NCBI GenBank assembly: GCA_963920525.1 | Contig: OY986438.1 | Location: forward strand, 81,836,877-81,900,876 | Origin: Dichetophora obliterata | Taxonomy: Eukaryota; Arthropoda; Insecta; Diptera; Sciomyzidae | Direction: 5' to 3' | DNA length: 64,000 nucleotides | Shown: positions 31,519-41,460 of the stretch, in pieces | Position numbering within the stretch: position 1 is the first letter of the stretch | Layout: each line of letters begins with the position of its first letter | Notes under the pieces: model-generated | Seen by the model: only the letters and a program-made list of their open reading frames with translations | The model's database searches: none | What the model was told of the DNA's origin: nothing | Program-made: the position numbers and the translations under genes

Positions 31519-32760
31519 CCCAGTGTGCCAAACGGATCTGTAACGAATCCGTAACGAACTCACTTCTTCGTACATTTTGTCCGAAACGGATTGCGTTTCG
31601 CATCCGGAACGGATCCTTTTTCGTATGAAATTCCTCTCTCCGTTACGGACTTCAGTTACGAATCCGTTTCGGACTTCAGATACGAATCCGTTTCGGACTT
31701 CAGTTACGAATCCGTTTCGGACTTCAGATACGAATCCGTTTCGGACTTCAGATGCGAATCTGTTTCGGACTTCAGATACGAATCCATTTCGGACTTCATA
31801 TACGAAACAGACGTTTCAGACTCTTTTTTTTTAAATAATGCGAACTCGCAACGGACTCGTTTGACGGATTTAGCTACATATGTTCAAAATATAGGTTCTC
31901 TAAACAAGTTTGACGCATTCAAATTCGAAAACTTTTTGCAGGAAATTAAACGTAAATTAAAACAAAAAAAATTATTTTGCAATAAAATTTATAAGAGAGT
32001 AGTGGAGGCTAGTTTAAATGGTAAAAAAAATAATTCAAAATATCAAACAAACGAGTACAATGTTTGTGAGTTCCAGGATGGCTCATACTTGTTTCTTCAA
32101 ACAGCTCAACATTATTTTTCATTGAAGCATCCCAATAACTTTTACTGCTATAATGACAGAGCGTACCAAATTCACGCAATTAAAAAAGTTTCCGAAAAAT
32201 ATCTTTTGTACGGCTATCCTATAGTCACATTTAACTTGATCACTAATGATAATTATTTAAAAATTCTGACAAGTACTTTTCTTCGATTTGAAGGAGAGCT
32301 TGAGGAGCACGAGCTTAGTGAAATAAAAAAATTGTTTAAAATAAAAATAAGTACACAATTGTATTTCGTATCCCTAATCCACTGAAAATAAAATAAGAAA
32401 TTGTAAAACAAATTTAAGACTGTCTTTTATGTTAACGTTGTGGTAATTTTTTTGACGGATTCGTAACGGGTTCGTAACGGGTCCGTCAAAACATAAGAGC
32501 GATTCCTCTCAAAAATACGAATTGCTTTTTCCATTTTTTCGGATCCGCCTCGAACTCAGAACGGACTTCAGAAACGAGTCCGTAACGGACTTCAGATACG
32601 AATCCGTTACGGACTTCATATACGAATCCGTTTCAGACTCTTTTGGCGGATTCATAACGGGTTCGTAACGGGTCCGTCGAAACATAAGAAAGCGTAGTGC
32701 GTACTGACGGACTCGTAACGGGTTCGTAACGGATCCGTATCCGTTTTTGTGCACATTGGG
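31519..32760 (+). mobile_element. CACTA/EnSpm-like element with subterminal arrays
   Basis: 1,242 bp with short TIRs CCCAGTGTGC and CCCAATGTGC, placed in Helitron 2 where Helitron 1 reads GTGTTATATTAAGAG uninterrupted. Comparing the two gives a 2-bp AT duplication. Inside each end lies an array of ~24-bp units (TTACGAATCCGTTTCGGACT on the left; the inverted form with AACGGGTTCGTAACGGG on the right). Short TIRs plus inverted subterminal arrays and a 2-4 bp duplication are the architecture of CACTA elements. The open frame inside resembles the tail of such transposases. The family assignment is inference, as the termini are not CACTA. Confidence 0.6.
31591..32385 (+). CDS. Transposase tail fused to a translated repeat array
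   Basis: A 264-codon open frame that begins with TTG, with no ATG. The first ~75 residues are the left array read in frame: each 24-bp unit gives eight residues (DFRYESVS, repeated about seven times). From about residue 88 a normal-looking protein follows: NIGSLNKFDAFKFENFLQEI, then KRKLKQKKLFCNKIYKRVVE. The N/FDAFKFEN block resembles the segment before the C-terminus in large animal transposases of the EnSpm/DUF4218-containing kind (NFSAFPFEN-type). The rest lacks motifs I know. Probably the last transposase exon kept in a deletion derivative; upstream catalytic parts are gone. Frame intactness over 190 residues argues for a recent deletion. Confidence 0.5.
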   Translation: MRFASGTDPFSYEIPLSVTDFSYESVSDFRYESVSDFSYESVSDFRYESVSDFRCESVSDFRYESISDFIYETDVSDSFFLNNANSQRTRLTDLATYVQNIGSLNKFDAFKFENFLQEIKRKLKQKKLFCNKIYKRVVEASLNGKKNNSKYQTNEYNVCEFQDGSYLFLQTAQHYFSLKHPNNFYCYNDRAYQIHAIKKVSEKYLLYGYPIVTFNLITNDNYLKILTSTFLRFEGELEEHELSEIKKLFKIKISTQLYFVSLIH

Positions 32761-33019
32761 ATATTGAGAGAAGCTCTCTCGACAAGGGGAGAAAAGCTTA
32801 GTTTGCTGTTATATTGTGCTACTGGTTGAATGTATGCATCAACTAAAATGCGTGATTTTCAATAATTAAAGAATACATTTTTTGAAAACCTTGGTAAGCT
32901 ATAACAATCTAGATTATCATAGGAATCAAATAAAAAAAGAATTATAAAAATCGGTTCAGCGGTTACCGAGCTTATTCTGGATCAAATTTTGTAAGTCTCC
33001 TTTTATATAATAGAATATA

Positions 33020-34115
33020 TACAAAACGGTGGAAAAATTTATTTAGTCTATTATATTAGCAATTTTATTGCACTGCTAACAGACCAGTTTCATATTTGTT
33101 TACATTAAATGACAACAATCTCATATCGTAAGTTCATATCGTAAGGCTATCATGACGAAATGCGCAGATCGTAGACAATTATTTTTACGATCTGTGCAAT
33201 CTATATTTTTATCATTCTTGATTAAATACAAACTTCAATAAATGTCTTTTGTATAAGAGTATCGCTCATCAACATGGAACAACAACAACTATAAAAAATA
33301 CCGTTTCGTTGCATTAAATAATTACGTAGTTAGATGGGGGCATTTGAATAAAATTCGAAGGCCTTTCCGCTCCACATTGCTTTTAATTCCCGTTTCTTAA
33401 TAATTGTCTGCTGTTTCATATCCAAACGAAAACTATTATCAATACGTATTGTCATTCATTTAATACAAGTGACTCACTTTGTGATTGCTTGTGTAAATAC
33501 ACATCTGTTGATATGACGACAATCTGCATAAAAATCATCGACTTCTTCGATGCTGTAAAATATACTGAGAATGTTATTGTTTAATTGAATATTTAAATTT
33601 TTATTTATTTACTTATGTATTTAATATTGTTGTTGTTTATGCCGTTTGCTGATAGAAAACAAAGAACACAAAATGTGAACGTAAGGAATTGTAGAACAAA
33701 TAAAACTGTTAACATAAAAAAAAACAAAAAAACACTGGTGTGGACTTGTAGAAATGCGTTGATGATGTTTTGTTAACAAACTGAACAGAGGCAAAGAAGA
33801 ATAGTGGCCTTAACTTGGAAACGATGTTGCGGAACGATGTTCGACGATGATTCGACGTTAAATTCGGACAGAACGCTGTCAGCAGCCTTGTTGATAATGA
33901 CAAATTAATTAATACCAATAATTTCTGGTATCAGGTCAAAAAAAGCTTTAAGTTAAACAAATCTTTGGTGAAGACGTTATTAAAACGGGCTTAGTATTAT
34001 AGAATATATGTGTATCAGGCTGCTCGGATGCGGTTTGAATAATAACACACATGGAAGTGTAAATACAAAATGTTCATCTGATAACGCATACATTTTCCCA
34101 AATAAGCAAACATGC
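33020..34115. other. Unassigned sequence
   Basis: No supported gene. Contains short palindromic stretches around 33120-33190 only. Confidence 0.3.
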
Positions 34116-34779
34116 ACACAGAAAAAAATCTTTCTAAAATAAACTAGAAACATAATGATTTTACATGTTTCTCTATGATTTTGCTTCATAAAGATTTATT
34201 GTAAAATCATTGTGATTTTCATGTAAAAATCGTAACACATTTTCATGTTGAAACATTCATTATGAAATCATGTAAAATCATTAGATTGCTCATGTTGAAT
34301 CATAAAGAAATCATGTTAAATCATTAGGATAGTCATGTTGAATCATAATGAAATCGTGTAAAATCATTATGATGGACATGTTGAAGCATTCTGAAATCAT
34401 GCATTATTGAATCCAGATAAATCCTAACCTCATTTTGAAATAAAAATAACTTAAAGTTGGTTTTAATTTTTTTTTTATTGAAAAATATGAAAACTACGAC
34501 TTATAATTACAAAACATATCTTAGTTTTTTTCCAACTAAATAATTTTTCTCATTAACGTGCACGAAGTCCAATTGGTAGAATAGCTTCCTGTACATCTTC
34601 CTTAGATTAGTAATGTAAACTTCCTTAGTCTATTTAAGCTTCTAAAAGTAATGACAAAAAATAAAGTGGCCATTTCAGGCCTTGGAAGTACTTTTACCTA
34701 GCTTCAATTGATCAACTGTGTTGTGCGTGTTATTAAATGTTTGATCACAAATGACCGAAAACTGGACTTAAGTGTTTTA

Positions 34780-34987
34780 TGCAGACTCTGAACGGCTTAT
34801 ATTCTCAAAAAGCTTTTCATAGCAATTTTTACTCTCTGAAGTTTGCCATTGTCTGCAGAGAGGTGAGGACCGAACAGAAAAATTAATTCAATTGAAAAAA
34901 CTTTCTGTCTGAGCTGGAATTGAACCAGGACTACCGCAGTTCCTTAGCTTAGGGGCCACGCACTCTACCCACTAGGCTACGATCGCC
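34780..34987 (-). mobile_element. tRNA-derived SINE
   Basis: On the minus strand from 34987: GGCGATCGTAGCCTAGTGGG gives a Pol III A box (TAGCCTAGTGGG, 34968-34979) and GGTTCAATTCC a B box (34916-34926), 42 bases apart. The T-arm pairs at four of five positions, but no acceptor stem forms with the 3' side, so this is a tRNA-derived SINE head followed by an unrelated body, and not a tRNA gene. The 3' end is uncertain. Confidence 0.6.
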
Positions 34988-35087
34988 AAAGTAATACAAC
35001 ATTTTGATATTATTTTGTTATAGTAACATAAGTCACATATCACATTACCTTGTTCATCTGTATCGAAGTTTATAGATGTATCTACTT

Positions 35088-35706
35088 CCAATGTCATTTC
35101 ACTTGCATTCAATTTTTCAGCTATTACAAACTATTTTAATTTAAATTTTGCAACGACGCTACTTCTCGAGATAAAATTCTAATGTGCAGAAAATTAATTT
35201 ATCTAATGTGCAGATACATCCCAGTAGCGGATGGAATATATTCCGAATATATGAAGCATCAATTACCTTGTAATGACCACTACTTCCGACTATATTACCT
35301 TACTATGCATAAAAGGCCTTACATTTAACATTGAATGAGACAGGAGGTAAGTGATCGCCTCCCTTCAGCATTACCTAGAAGTTATGGAGTAACATACTAC
35401 TTGTATTAAGTTATAAAAATCACTGCATTACTTTTCCTTGTATGCTACATTACAGGTAATGAGGTATGAGTTAATTACTTCTGCTATATGCAGACGCATT
35501 ACTTTTTGAAAAAAGTTATGCTTCCTTACCTGGTAATGTATTCTGTATTAGTTCTATGGTAGCCACTGGTAAATCCGCTGCTGGGATATATCTACTTCCA
35601 CTGTCATTTCACTTGTATTCACTTTTTCAGCTATTACAAACTATTTTCATTTAAATTTTTGCAACGACGCTACTTCTCGAGAGAAAATATCTAATGTGCA
35701 GAAAAT
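35088..35706. repeat. ~120-bp direct repeats flanking a CCCAG element
   Basis: Copies at about 35090-35204 and 35588-35706 (TATCTACTTCCAMTGTCATT to CTAATGTGCAGAAAATT) differ at a handful of bases. They lie directly either side of the 366-bp inverted-repeat element. Confidence 0.75.
35220..35585. mobile_element. CCCAG-ended inverted-repeat element (366 bp)
   Basis: TIRs CCCAGTAGCGGAT and CCCAGCAGCGGAT (12/13), flanked by AT on both sides. The interior has repeated TTACCT/GGTAATG motifs in both orientations and no ORF. The TIR tip and the AT duplication match those of the element at 31519-32760, though the rest differs. Confidence 0.65.
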
Positions 35707-36564
35707 TCGCCAGAAACAACAAAACTTCTTCAGCACGGAAAAATTTTTTACACGATGCAATAATGATTTTACTAGATTTCATAATGATTTTACATGATAT
35801 CATAATGATTCTACATTATATCATAATAATTTTACATGAATTCATAATGATTCTACATGCAATCATATTGATAAATTTTTTACATGATGCAATAACGATT
35901 TTACTGGATTTCATAATTGGGCAATTCACAGTTCATTGTAATGTTTTAATATATTAATATTTTAACTTACTAATTTTTAACAACTGTGAGCACAACTTAA
36001 GGTAAAATTATTGAATTTCAGTTTCAAAACAGCGCTGGAATCTTTAATATTCAGCTCAGATGTTTTTGATTCTATTAAAAGTTAAATACCTCAATTTAAT
36101 ATTCAGTTTTATTGAAAACTTCATAAAATTTTTTTACCAGGCAACTCTTTTTTGTTCACGTAAAACAGCTGTTCACGAAATAACACATTAACACTCTGCA
36201 GAAGCATGTCTAAGGGCATGTACAAAAGTGGCAACATTTAACAAACCAGTTTAATTTGCGTTTACATGCAAAACAAAAACAAAAAATTAACAGGCAAAAT
36301 AGCTCATTTCAGAATTAACACATTAAACCATAATTAGCATGAACTGTGAATTTCCTAACTGATTCTACATGAAATCATAATGATTCTACTCTTCAAAATT
36401 AATGCCAACACATGCACTCCATGAACCTGTGCATGCGTGTTTTTTTATATGATTTAACAATGATTTTACATGAAATCGTCATGATTACCATGAAATATGA
36501 AATCATGTAAAATTTAATCAACTATGCAACACAATGATTTTACTATGCAAAATTTGTTTGTGTA

Positions 36565-37034
36565 TATGGTAAGAGAATTCAAATAGAATTTTGATTTCAG
36601 AAGAATTTTATTGAATTGGGCAAAGACTTATATTTCAAGCTAGATATAAATATGTAACATAGTGCGCTGCAAAACTATGGCCTGACTGTTCTGGGCTAAG
36701 AGCTATAGGACATAAAAGACCCAATAGAAGTCTATTGTTTCAATTCCAAAAAATCAGTTAATTCTACGTATTTGATAAATTAGAACGAATGTGAAATAAA
36801 TATAAAGAATATTTTTTTGCTAAATACTGCAGACATGTATTTTCTCTACTAAAATGTATTTTTGACTGTTAAATATAGGCTTATCTGTTAATGATAAGCT
36901 GATTACACATCTGCTTCTCAACCAATGAGCTGGAAACTTACCAAAAAGGTTTTAAGGAAAATATTCATCCTCAAAATATTGTCTCCATTCTAAAAAAAAA
37001 AGAGTTTGATATACACGCTCTAAAATATTGCTTG
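36565..37034. other. Unassigned sequence
   Basis: No gene or repeat recognised. Confidence 0.3.
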
Positions 37035-37972
37035 GCTCATTGTAGTTCCCTTCACGAAAGGATTTCGCGATGTGTTAACCCTTAGGCTAGTGGGAATTTT
37101 TTTAAAAAAATTTTTGGGCAAAAAACCGCTTTTTGTATGGGCAAGTTTTTTGTTTTTTGTTTTTTGTTTTAATTAATTGTCAAAAAAAAAAAACCAAAAT
37201 TAAACTCCAGAAGTGATCATCATTAGTAAAAAATTTTTTGAGAAATCTGCTCGTTCGGGACTTTTTTGTGACTTTTTTTGGTACATTTCGATGCGATTTC
37301 GACTTCAATCGCTTGAGGACGGATAAAACGATCATCGTCTTCAAAGGGTTCAAATCATACCGTAGCAGCTTTTTGATTTCTTTTCATTTTCTTTAATAGC
37401 GCAACTGAATATCTTATCATGAATTAAATTTTATCGAAAACGGACTATATTTGTTTACGTGGCAGTCATTTGAACCAAAATCAACAAAATAATCAAAATT
37501 TGCCAAACTTTTTAAACATATTTTTTAAGTTTTTAGTAATGAATGTAATATTTGAAGACATAAGTAAATGAAGGCGATATGTAAGTCGTAAACATTTAGC
37601 TTCGAAAAAATTGAGTTCAAACTTTCACATTTGTACTAAAGTCTATACTAAATCAAACTTTGTGAAGTAGTTTATTTCTAAAATAGCCACATTGTTTTAA
37701 GTGGCAAAGTTGGTTTTTATGCTCATAAGGCCTTCATTCATGCATAGAACACTGAAAATCTGAAAATGCGACATATCACCATCCACATGTGACATATTCA
37801 CTCATGTCTTCATTAAATGGATTTTTTTTGTTTTTGACACTCAATAGAAACAAAAAACTTGCCCTTACAAAAAGTGTTTTTTAACCCAAAAAAGGTCCTT
37901 TTTTTAAAAATTCCAGCTAGCCTAAGGTTTAACACATCGCGAAATCCTTTCGTGGAGGGTACTACAATGAGC
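37035..37972. mobile_element. Element with ~150-bp terminal inverted repeats
   Basis: Left arm from GCTCATTGTAGTTCCCTTCA (37035) to about 37195; right arm, in reverse complement, from GCTCATTGTAGTACCCTCCA (37972) to about 37825. The arms share ACGAAAGGATTTCGCGATGT, the CTTAGGCTAG block, and a CTTTTTGTA-GGGCAAG block. The interior is non-coding AT-rich DNA. No target duplication was found. Superfamily unknown; a foldback-type or long-TIR MITE. Confidence 0.7.
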
Positions 37973-40134
37973 ACAGGAATATTATAGACCGAGTATATAA
38001 AACAGTTTTTTTGACCTGGCCTAGTGTCCATACAAGACCTGGTTCTCAAAGTATGACTTGTCATATTTAAATATCATGACAGTGCTTAATTTTAATATCG
38101 TACGTTTTTCATTGAACATATTTAGTGCTGGTAATTTATAATGACGGAAATTTATAATGACGGTTTTGCATATTTTTTACCTCTGAACTGTATTTTCTCT
38201 GGAATTTCTCTGAACTGTAACTTTTTCGAATATGCATTATAATAGCGATATTTTTAACGTTTTGAAATGTTTGTCTATTAACCCTTTTTGAAGCAAATCA
38301 GAGACATGATATGCGTGATATCTGGATCTTAGGTGAAATTCCGGGGGCTTTGTATGGCTTTAAAACAGTAGTTATTATTAAATTTTTTATATAGAAGTAT
38401 TGTATGTTAAATATCCCAAAAATTGTGTCTTCCTTACAAAGAAAAAAGATAGAAAATGATATGATATGATATGATATGAAATATGATAATGGTAACCTTG
38501 GATCGACACTATAACTTACACATTTTTTTCAAGCTGTACATTGCTTTTTTGAACTTTTGATACTTTCGACTCTTTCTGTAGATTAAATTCTGATTCATAA
38601 GTAAAATATTCGAATATTGTAAAAATGTTTAAGTTTTCTTCTTAGTCGTCAAATGCGTAGAATCAATCGTTTTCTCAAAAGCGGCTACCAAAATTTCTTT
38701 TTTTTTTGGGACTTACTGGCCGTAGAAACTCTTGACCTGATAAATTACAAAAATATAAAAAATGTTCGTATTAATAAATAAGTAGTCACTACACATGTTC
38801 AATTTTTTTATTTGTATAATCGATATAAAAAATTTAAGACTGTCATGATGTCTAACTATGCTGATTCATGATTTGAGAACCATAACTTTGACGATTTCGA
38901 GTTGCTTGGAAACCCATATTATTTTTCCTTTTTAAACCTCTTCGATAGATTTTCGGCATTAAGATTTCGTAAATATAAGAAAATCTTTCTAACAAAAAAA
39001 AAAGTTTCCATTTTGACACACTGTGCAATCATTTGGAATGCCACAAATGCTACAAATGCAATTCAGGGATAACCGTTCATAGAAGTGATCGTTGGGATGA
39101 CGTTACTCAAACCATTTCTTGAATCATTAATCAAATTTATTATGAAAATAATTGAAAAGACGGTTTTATAAGAAGTAACAATAACAACGTGGAGCAGAAA
39201 GCTAAACAGCTCCGTGATCAGTTATTTGAATGAGGTCGTTAATCTGTCTTCAATCGGCAGCAAAGCAGCAGCAGCATAAAAACCATCACCATACATCGAA
39301 TTGTTGTGAATTGAAGCTCATTAGCTAAATACTTTGTATCATCCAGTTTAGAATTGATGAACTGTACCTGATGCGAGCAATCAGTTTTGGATTTAACAGG
39401 GTACGAGCTCGATGACGCGTCATGACGGTTTGTGTTTTGTGTCTTTTGTGTAAACAGTTGATGGCTTCAAAGCAACTTGGGTTGCTTTTGACTTTTCGAG
39501 AGAATGTTTTTTTAAAAGTTTGTATTGAATATAATATGTTCTTTGAAATATTTTCAAAATTAGATTTGCTTATCCTACGTAGATTAAGGTGGTAATATTT
39601 TTGCCGACAATATTCGGTATTCGATCAGAGTTTTGAATAAAAGAATTGCTTTTTACAAATTTACAATATTTTACAGCAAAATAAATACTTGAAGAGGAAT
39701 AAATAGAATGTTTTCAACTTCACTGGGATTAACACAAATTTGAGAATACTTCTGTATCCGTTAGAATTCCTTCATGGATTTGATAGCAGTAATGTTATTA
39801 CTTTTTTTTTTAAATTTAAAAAATATGTATTTGGTTTCAATAATCCTTGCAATAATATTTGCACTTTTTTACTTCCCGTTATCTGATAGAGTTAAAATTT
39901 TGCACAAAGTGTATATGTATTTATGATGAAACTACAATTTCAAGACAAAAACGGTATTCACTTCCGAATTTTCCGAAATTTGCGTAAAGTTCAGTGAAAT
40001 TGTTGTTGTTTTGGTTTTCCGAAGTTTGCCAAAATTTCACCATCTATTGAGTTTATGAGAAATAATCGTCGCAACTTTGCAAAGAAAAAATGTGTTCAAT
40101 TACCGTAAGAAGATATGTTTAATGAGTGTGAGTC
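37973..40134. other. Unassigned sequence with an (ATATG)n patch
   Basis: ATATG pentamer repeats at about 38457-38487. Otherwise no supported gene or element in about 2.1 kb. Confidence 0.35.
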
Positions 40135-40143
40135 ATTGTGAAT

Positions 40144-40838
40144 GGGACCACCAAATAGACCCCAATTGAAATAAGCCCTAATGCAATAACACCCAGTGAA
40201 ATAAGTCCCAAAATGAAGTAAGCCCCAAACAAAAAAATTGAAGAATTCTCAAAAGCAATGAAATAATTCCCAAATTGAAAATGAAATAAGTCCCACAATT
40301 TGGGGTTTATTTCATTATGAAATAACACCCAACGACAAAAAATAAATAAGCTCCAATGAAATATTCCCCTAAAGAAATTATATAAGCCCCATGTAAAAAA
40401 TTTCAAAACTTAAAATTAAACTATCCCCAAAATTAATGAAGTAACCCCCTTCTAGGGGCACTGAATAAGCACTGCTGTACTCCAGTTATAAACTTGATGA
40501 TTTTGTGAAAAGTGTGACTAGTACAAATAATAAGAAAATTATGAACCAACAGGAAATAAATCAACTCATGAAAAATAATCTTTTAGAAGCCCGAAGGCGA
40601 CTGCTTAATACGGAGGATATTATTAGTTTTCATGCCGTTCCCGAATTTATAATTAATTCCTTTTTCATTATGAAATAAGACCCAAACAAAAAATGAAATA
40701 TTTCCCAAAATTTATAAAATAGCCCCCAAAAATGGGGAGTTATTTCATATGAAGTAGTACCCAAAAATGTTTGAACTTTTATAGGGGCTTACTTCATTTT
40801 TTTGGGCTTATTTCAATTGGGGTCTATTTCGTGGTGCC
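40144..40838. mobile_element. Mutator-like non-autonomous element with 9-bp target duplication
   Basis: 695 bp. TIRs of at least 34 bp: left GGGACCACCAAATAGACCCC, right in reverse complement GGCACCACGAAATAGACCCC, both continuing AATTGAAATAAGCCC. Flanks ATTGTGAAT (40135-40143) and ATTGTGATT (40839-40847) are a 9-bp duplication with one mismatch, the length typical of Mutator-like elements. Subterminal zones carry many GAAATAAGYCCCAA units in both orientations. The middle is repeat-free and holds an open frame. Confidence 0.7.
40469..40678 (+). CDS. Open frame of possibly captured sequence inside the Mutator-like element
   Basis: Sixty-nine open codons with no repeat units, in contrast to the surrounding arrays. 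It includes SSYKLDDFVKSVTSTNNKK, then an ATG at 40541 (MNQQEINQLMKNNLLEARRR) and LLNTEDIISFHAVPEF, ending where the right-hand array begins. CTGTACTCCAG at its left edge resembles a splice acceptor. The normal-looking composition suggests an exon captured from a gene or a residue of transposase. No family is recognised. Confidence 0.35.
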   Translation, partial: ALLYSSYKLDDFVKSVTSTNNKKIMNQQEINQLMKNNLLEARRRLLNTEDIISFHAVPEFIINSFFIMK

Positions 40839-40847
40839 ATTGTGATT

Positions 40848-41139
40848 ATGTAAAGTTCAATAAGAAGAAGACCAGTTGTCAAATTCTGTCTTCGTATGAA
40901 ACAATTTAAATTTTAACGATAGAAAATCTGTGAAGATAAGTTTCCGATTAGATTTTAGTTAATTATTTAAATATATCAGTTTTAGAAAATTGAGCGAGAG
41001 TCCAAACACCGTTGCCTTGTAGGAAATTATGCTGATTTTCTGAAGAAGATTGGAAATTAGATAGTATTAATTTCAAACTTAGTATACGGGGGTTTTCGGA
41101 GTTGTTTATTTTGATTTTGTGTCAAAAACAAAAATATTT
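40848..41139. other. Unassigned sequence
   Basis: Nothing recognised. Confidence 0.3.
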
Positions 41140-41460
41140 CCTCATCGTGTTTTGTAATAATTCTACCCATTCTTGTAACGAATTTTATAGCCCTTGTGCC
41201 AATTATTATTTCTAGTGTTTTCTAATATTGCCACGTTCCTTTGTTCAATAACGCCCAATTACTTGACCGTAATTTGTAATAATTGTGCCAACCAATGTAC
41301 TAAATTTCAGTACCCTAGTGTCAAAATTATTCGTGATACAGTGTTTTCATAATATTGACGTGACGTCCTTTGTCGAATAACGCCCACTTTATTTTCCATT
41401 ATTTGTACTAATTGTGTCCAACCCTGTACTAAATTTCAGTACCCTAGCACTTTTTAAATG
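41140..41460 (+). repeat. Tandem repeat, ~126-bp period, two and a half copies
   Basis: Units built on TTTGTAATAATTGTGCCAA, then TACTAAATTTCAGTACCCTA, then AATATTGMC and CCTTTGT-GAATAACGCCCA. Starts at about 41140 (worn), 41227 and 41353 by the CCTTTGT anchor. Confidence 0.6.

Larger units (their letters stand above)
29161..33019 (-). mobile_element. Helitron copy 2, carrying a CACTA-like element
   Basis: Minus-strand Helitron of the same family as copy 1. The 3' end GCGGGTATTTGCTAG is followed by T, the expected insertion context. The 5' end (TTCTATTATATAAAAGGAGA) is slightly eroded. After subtracting the nested elements both copies are about 2.6 kb. Copy 2 lacks the mariner of copy 1 and instead has 31519-32760 inserted. 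Its long interior contains no helicase motif. Confidence 0.8.
34116..36564. mobile_element. Inverted-repeat element with ATGTAAAATCATTATGAT arrays
   Basis: Possible 2.4-kb element. The left side (34150-34405) has repeats of ATGTAAAATCATTATGAT and ATGTTGAATCATAATGAA; the right side (35750-35920 and 36360-36560) has the reverse complement form (CATAATGATTTTACATG). The ends are ACACAGAAAAAA on the left and TTTGTTTGTGT on the right, weakly complementary. It contains a SINE and a second element. Edges are uncertain and no target duplication was seen. Confidence 0.4.

Noticed and set aside
31577..31834. Second open frame through the 24-bp array (NPFRTSDT repeats)
   Set aside because: A 24-bp unit keeps more than one frame open; this frame ends at the array edge and adds no non-repeat sequence.
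35694..35957. 87-codon frame rich in Ile-Leu-His (MILLDFIMILHDII type)
   Set aside because: It is only a translation of the CATAATGATTTTACATG array, with no protein-like composition.
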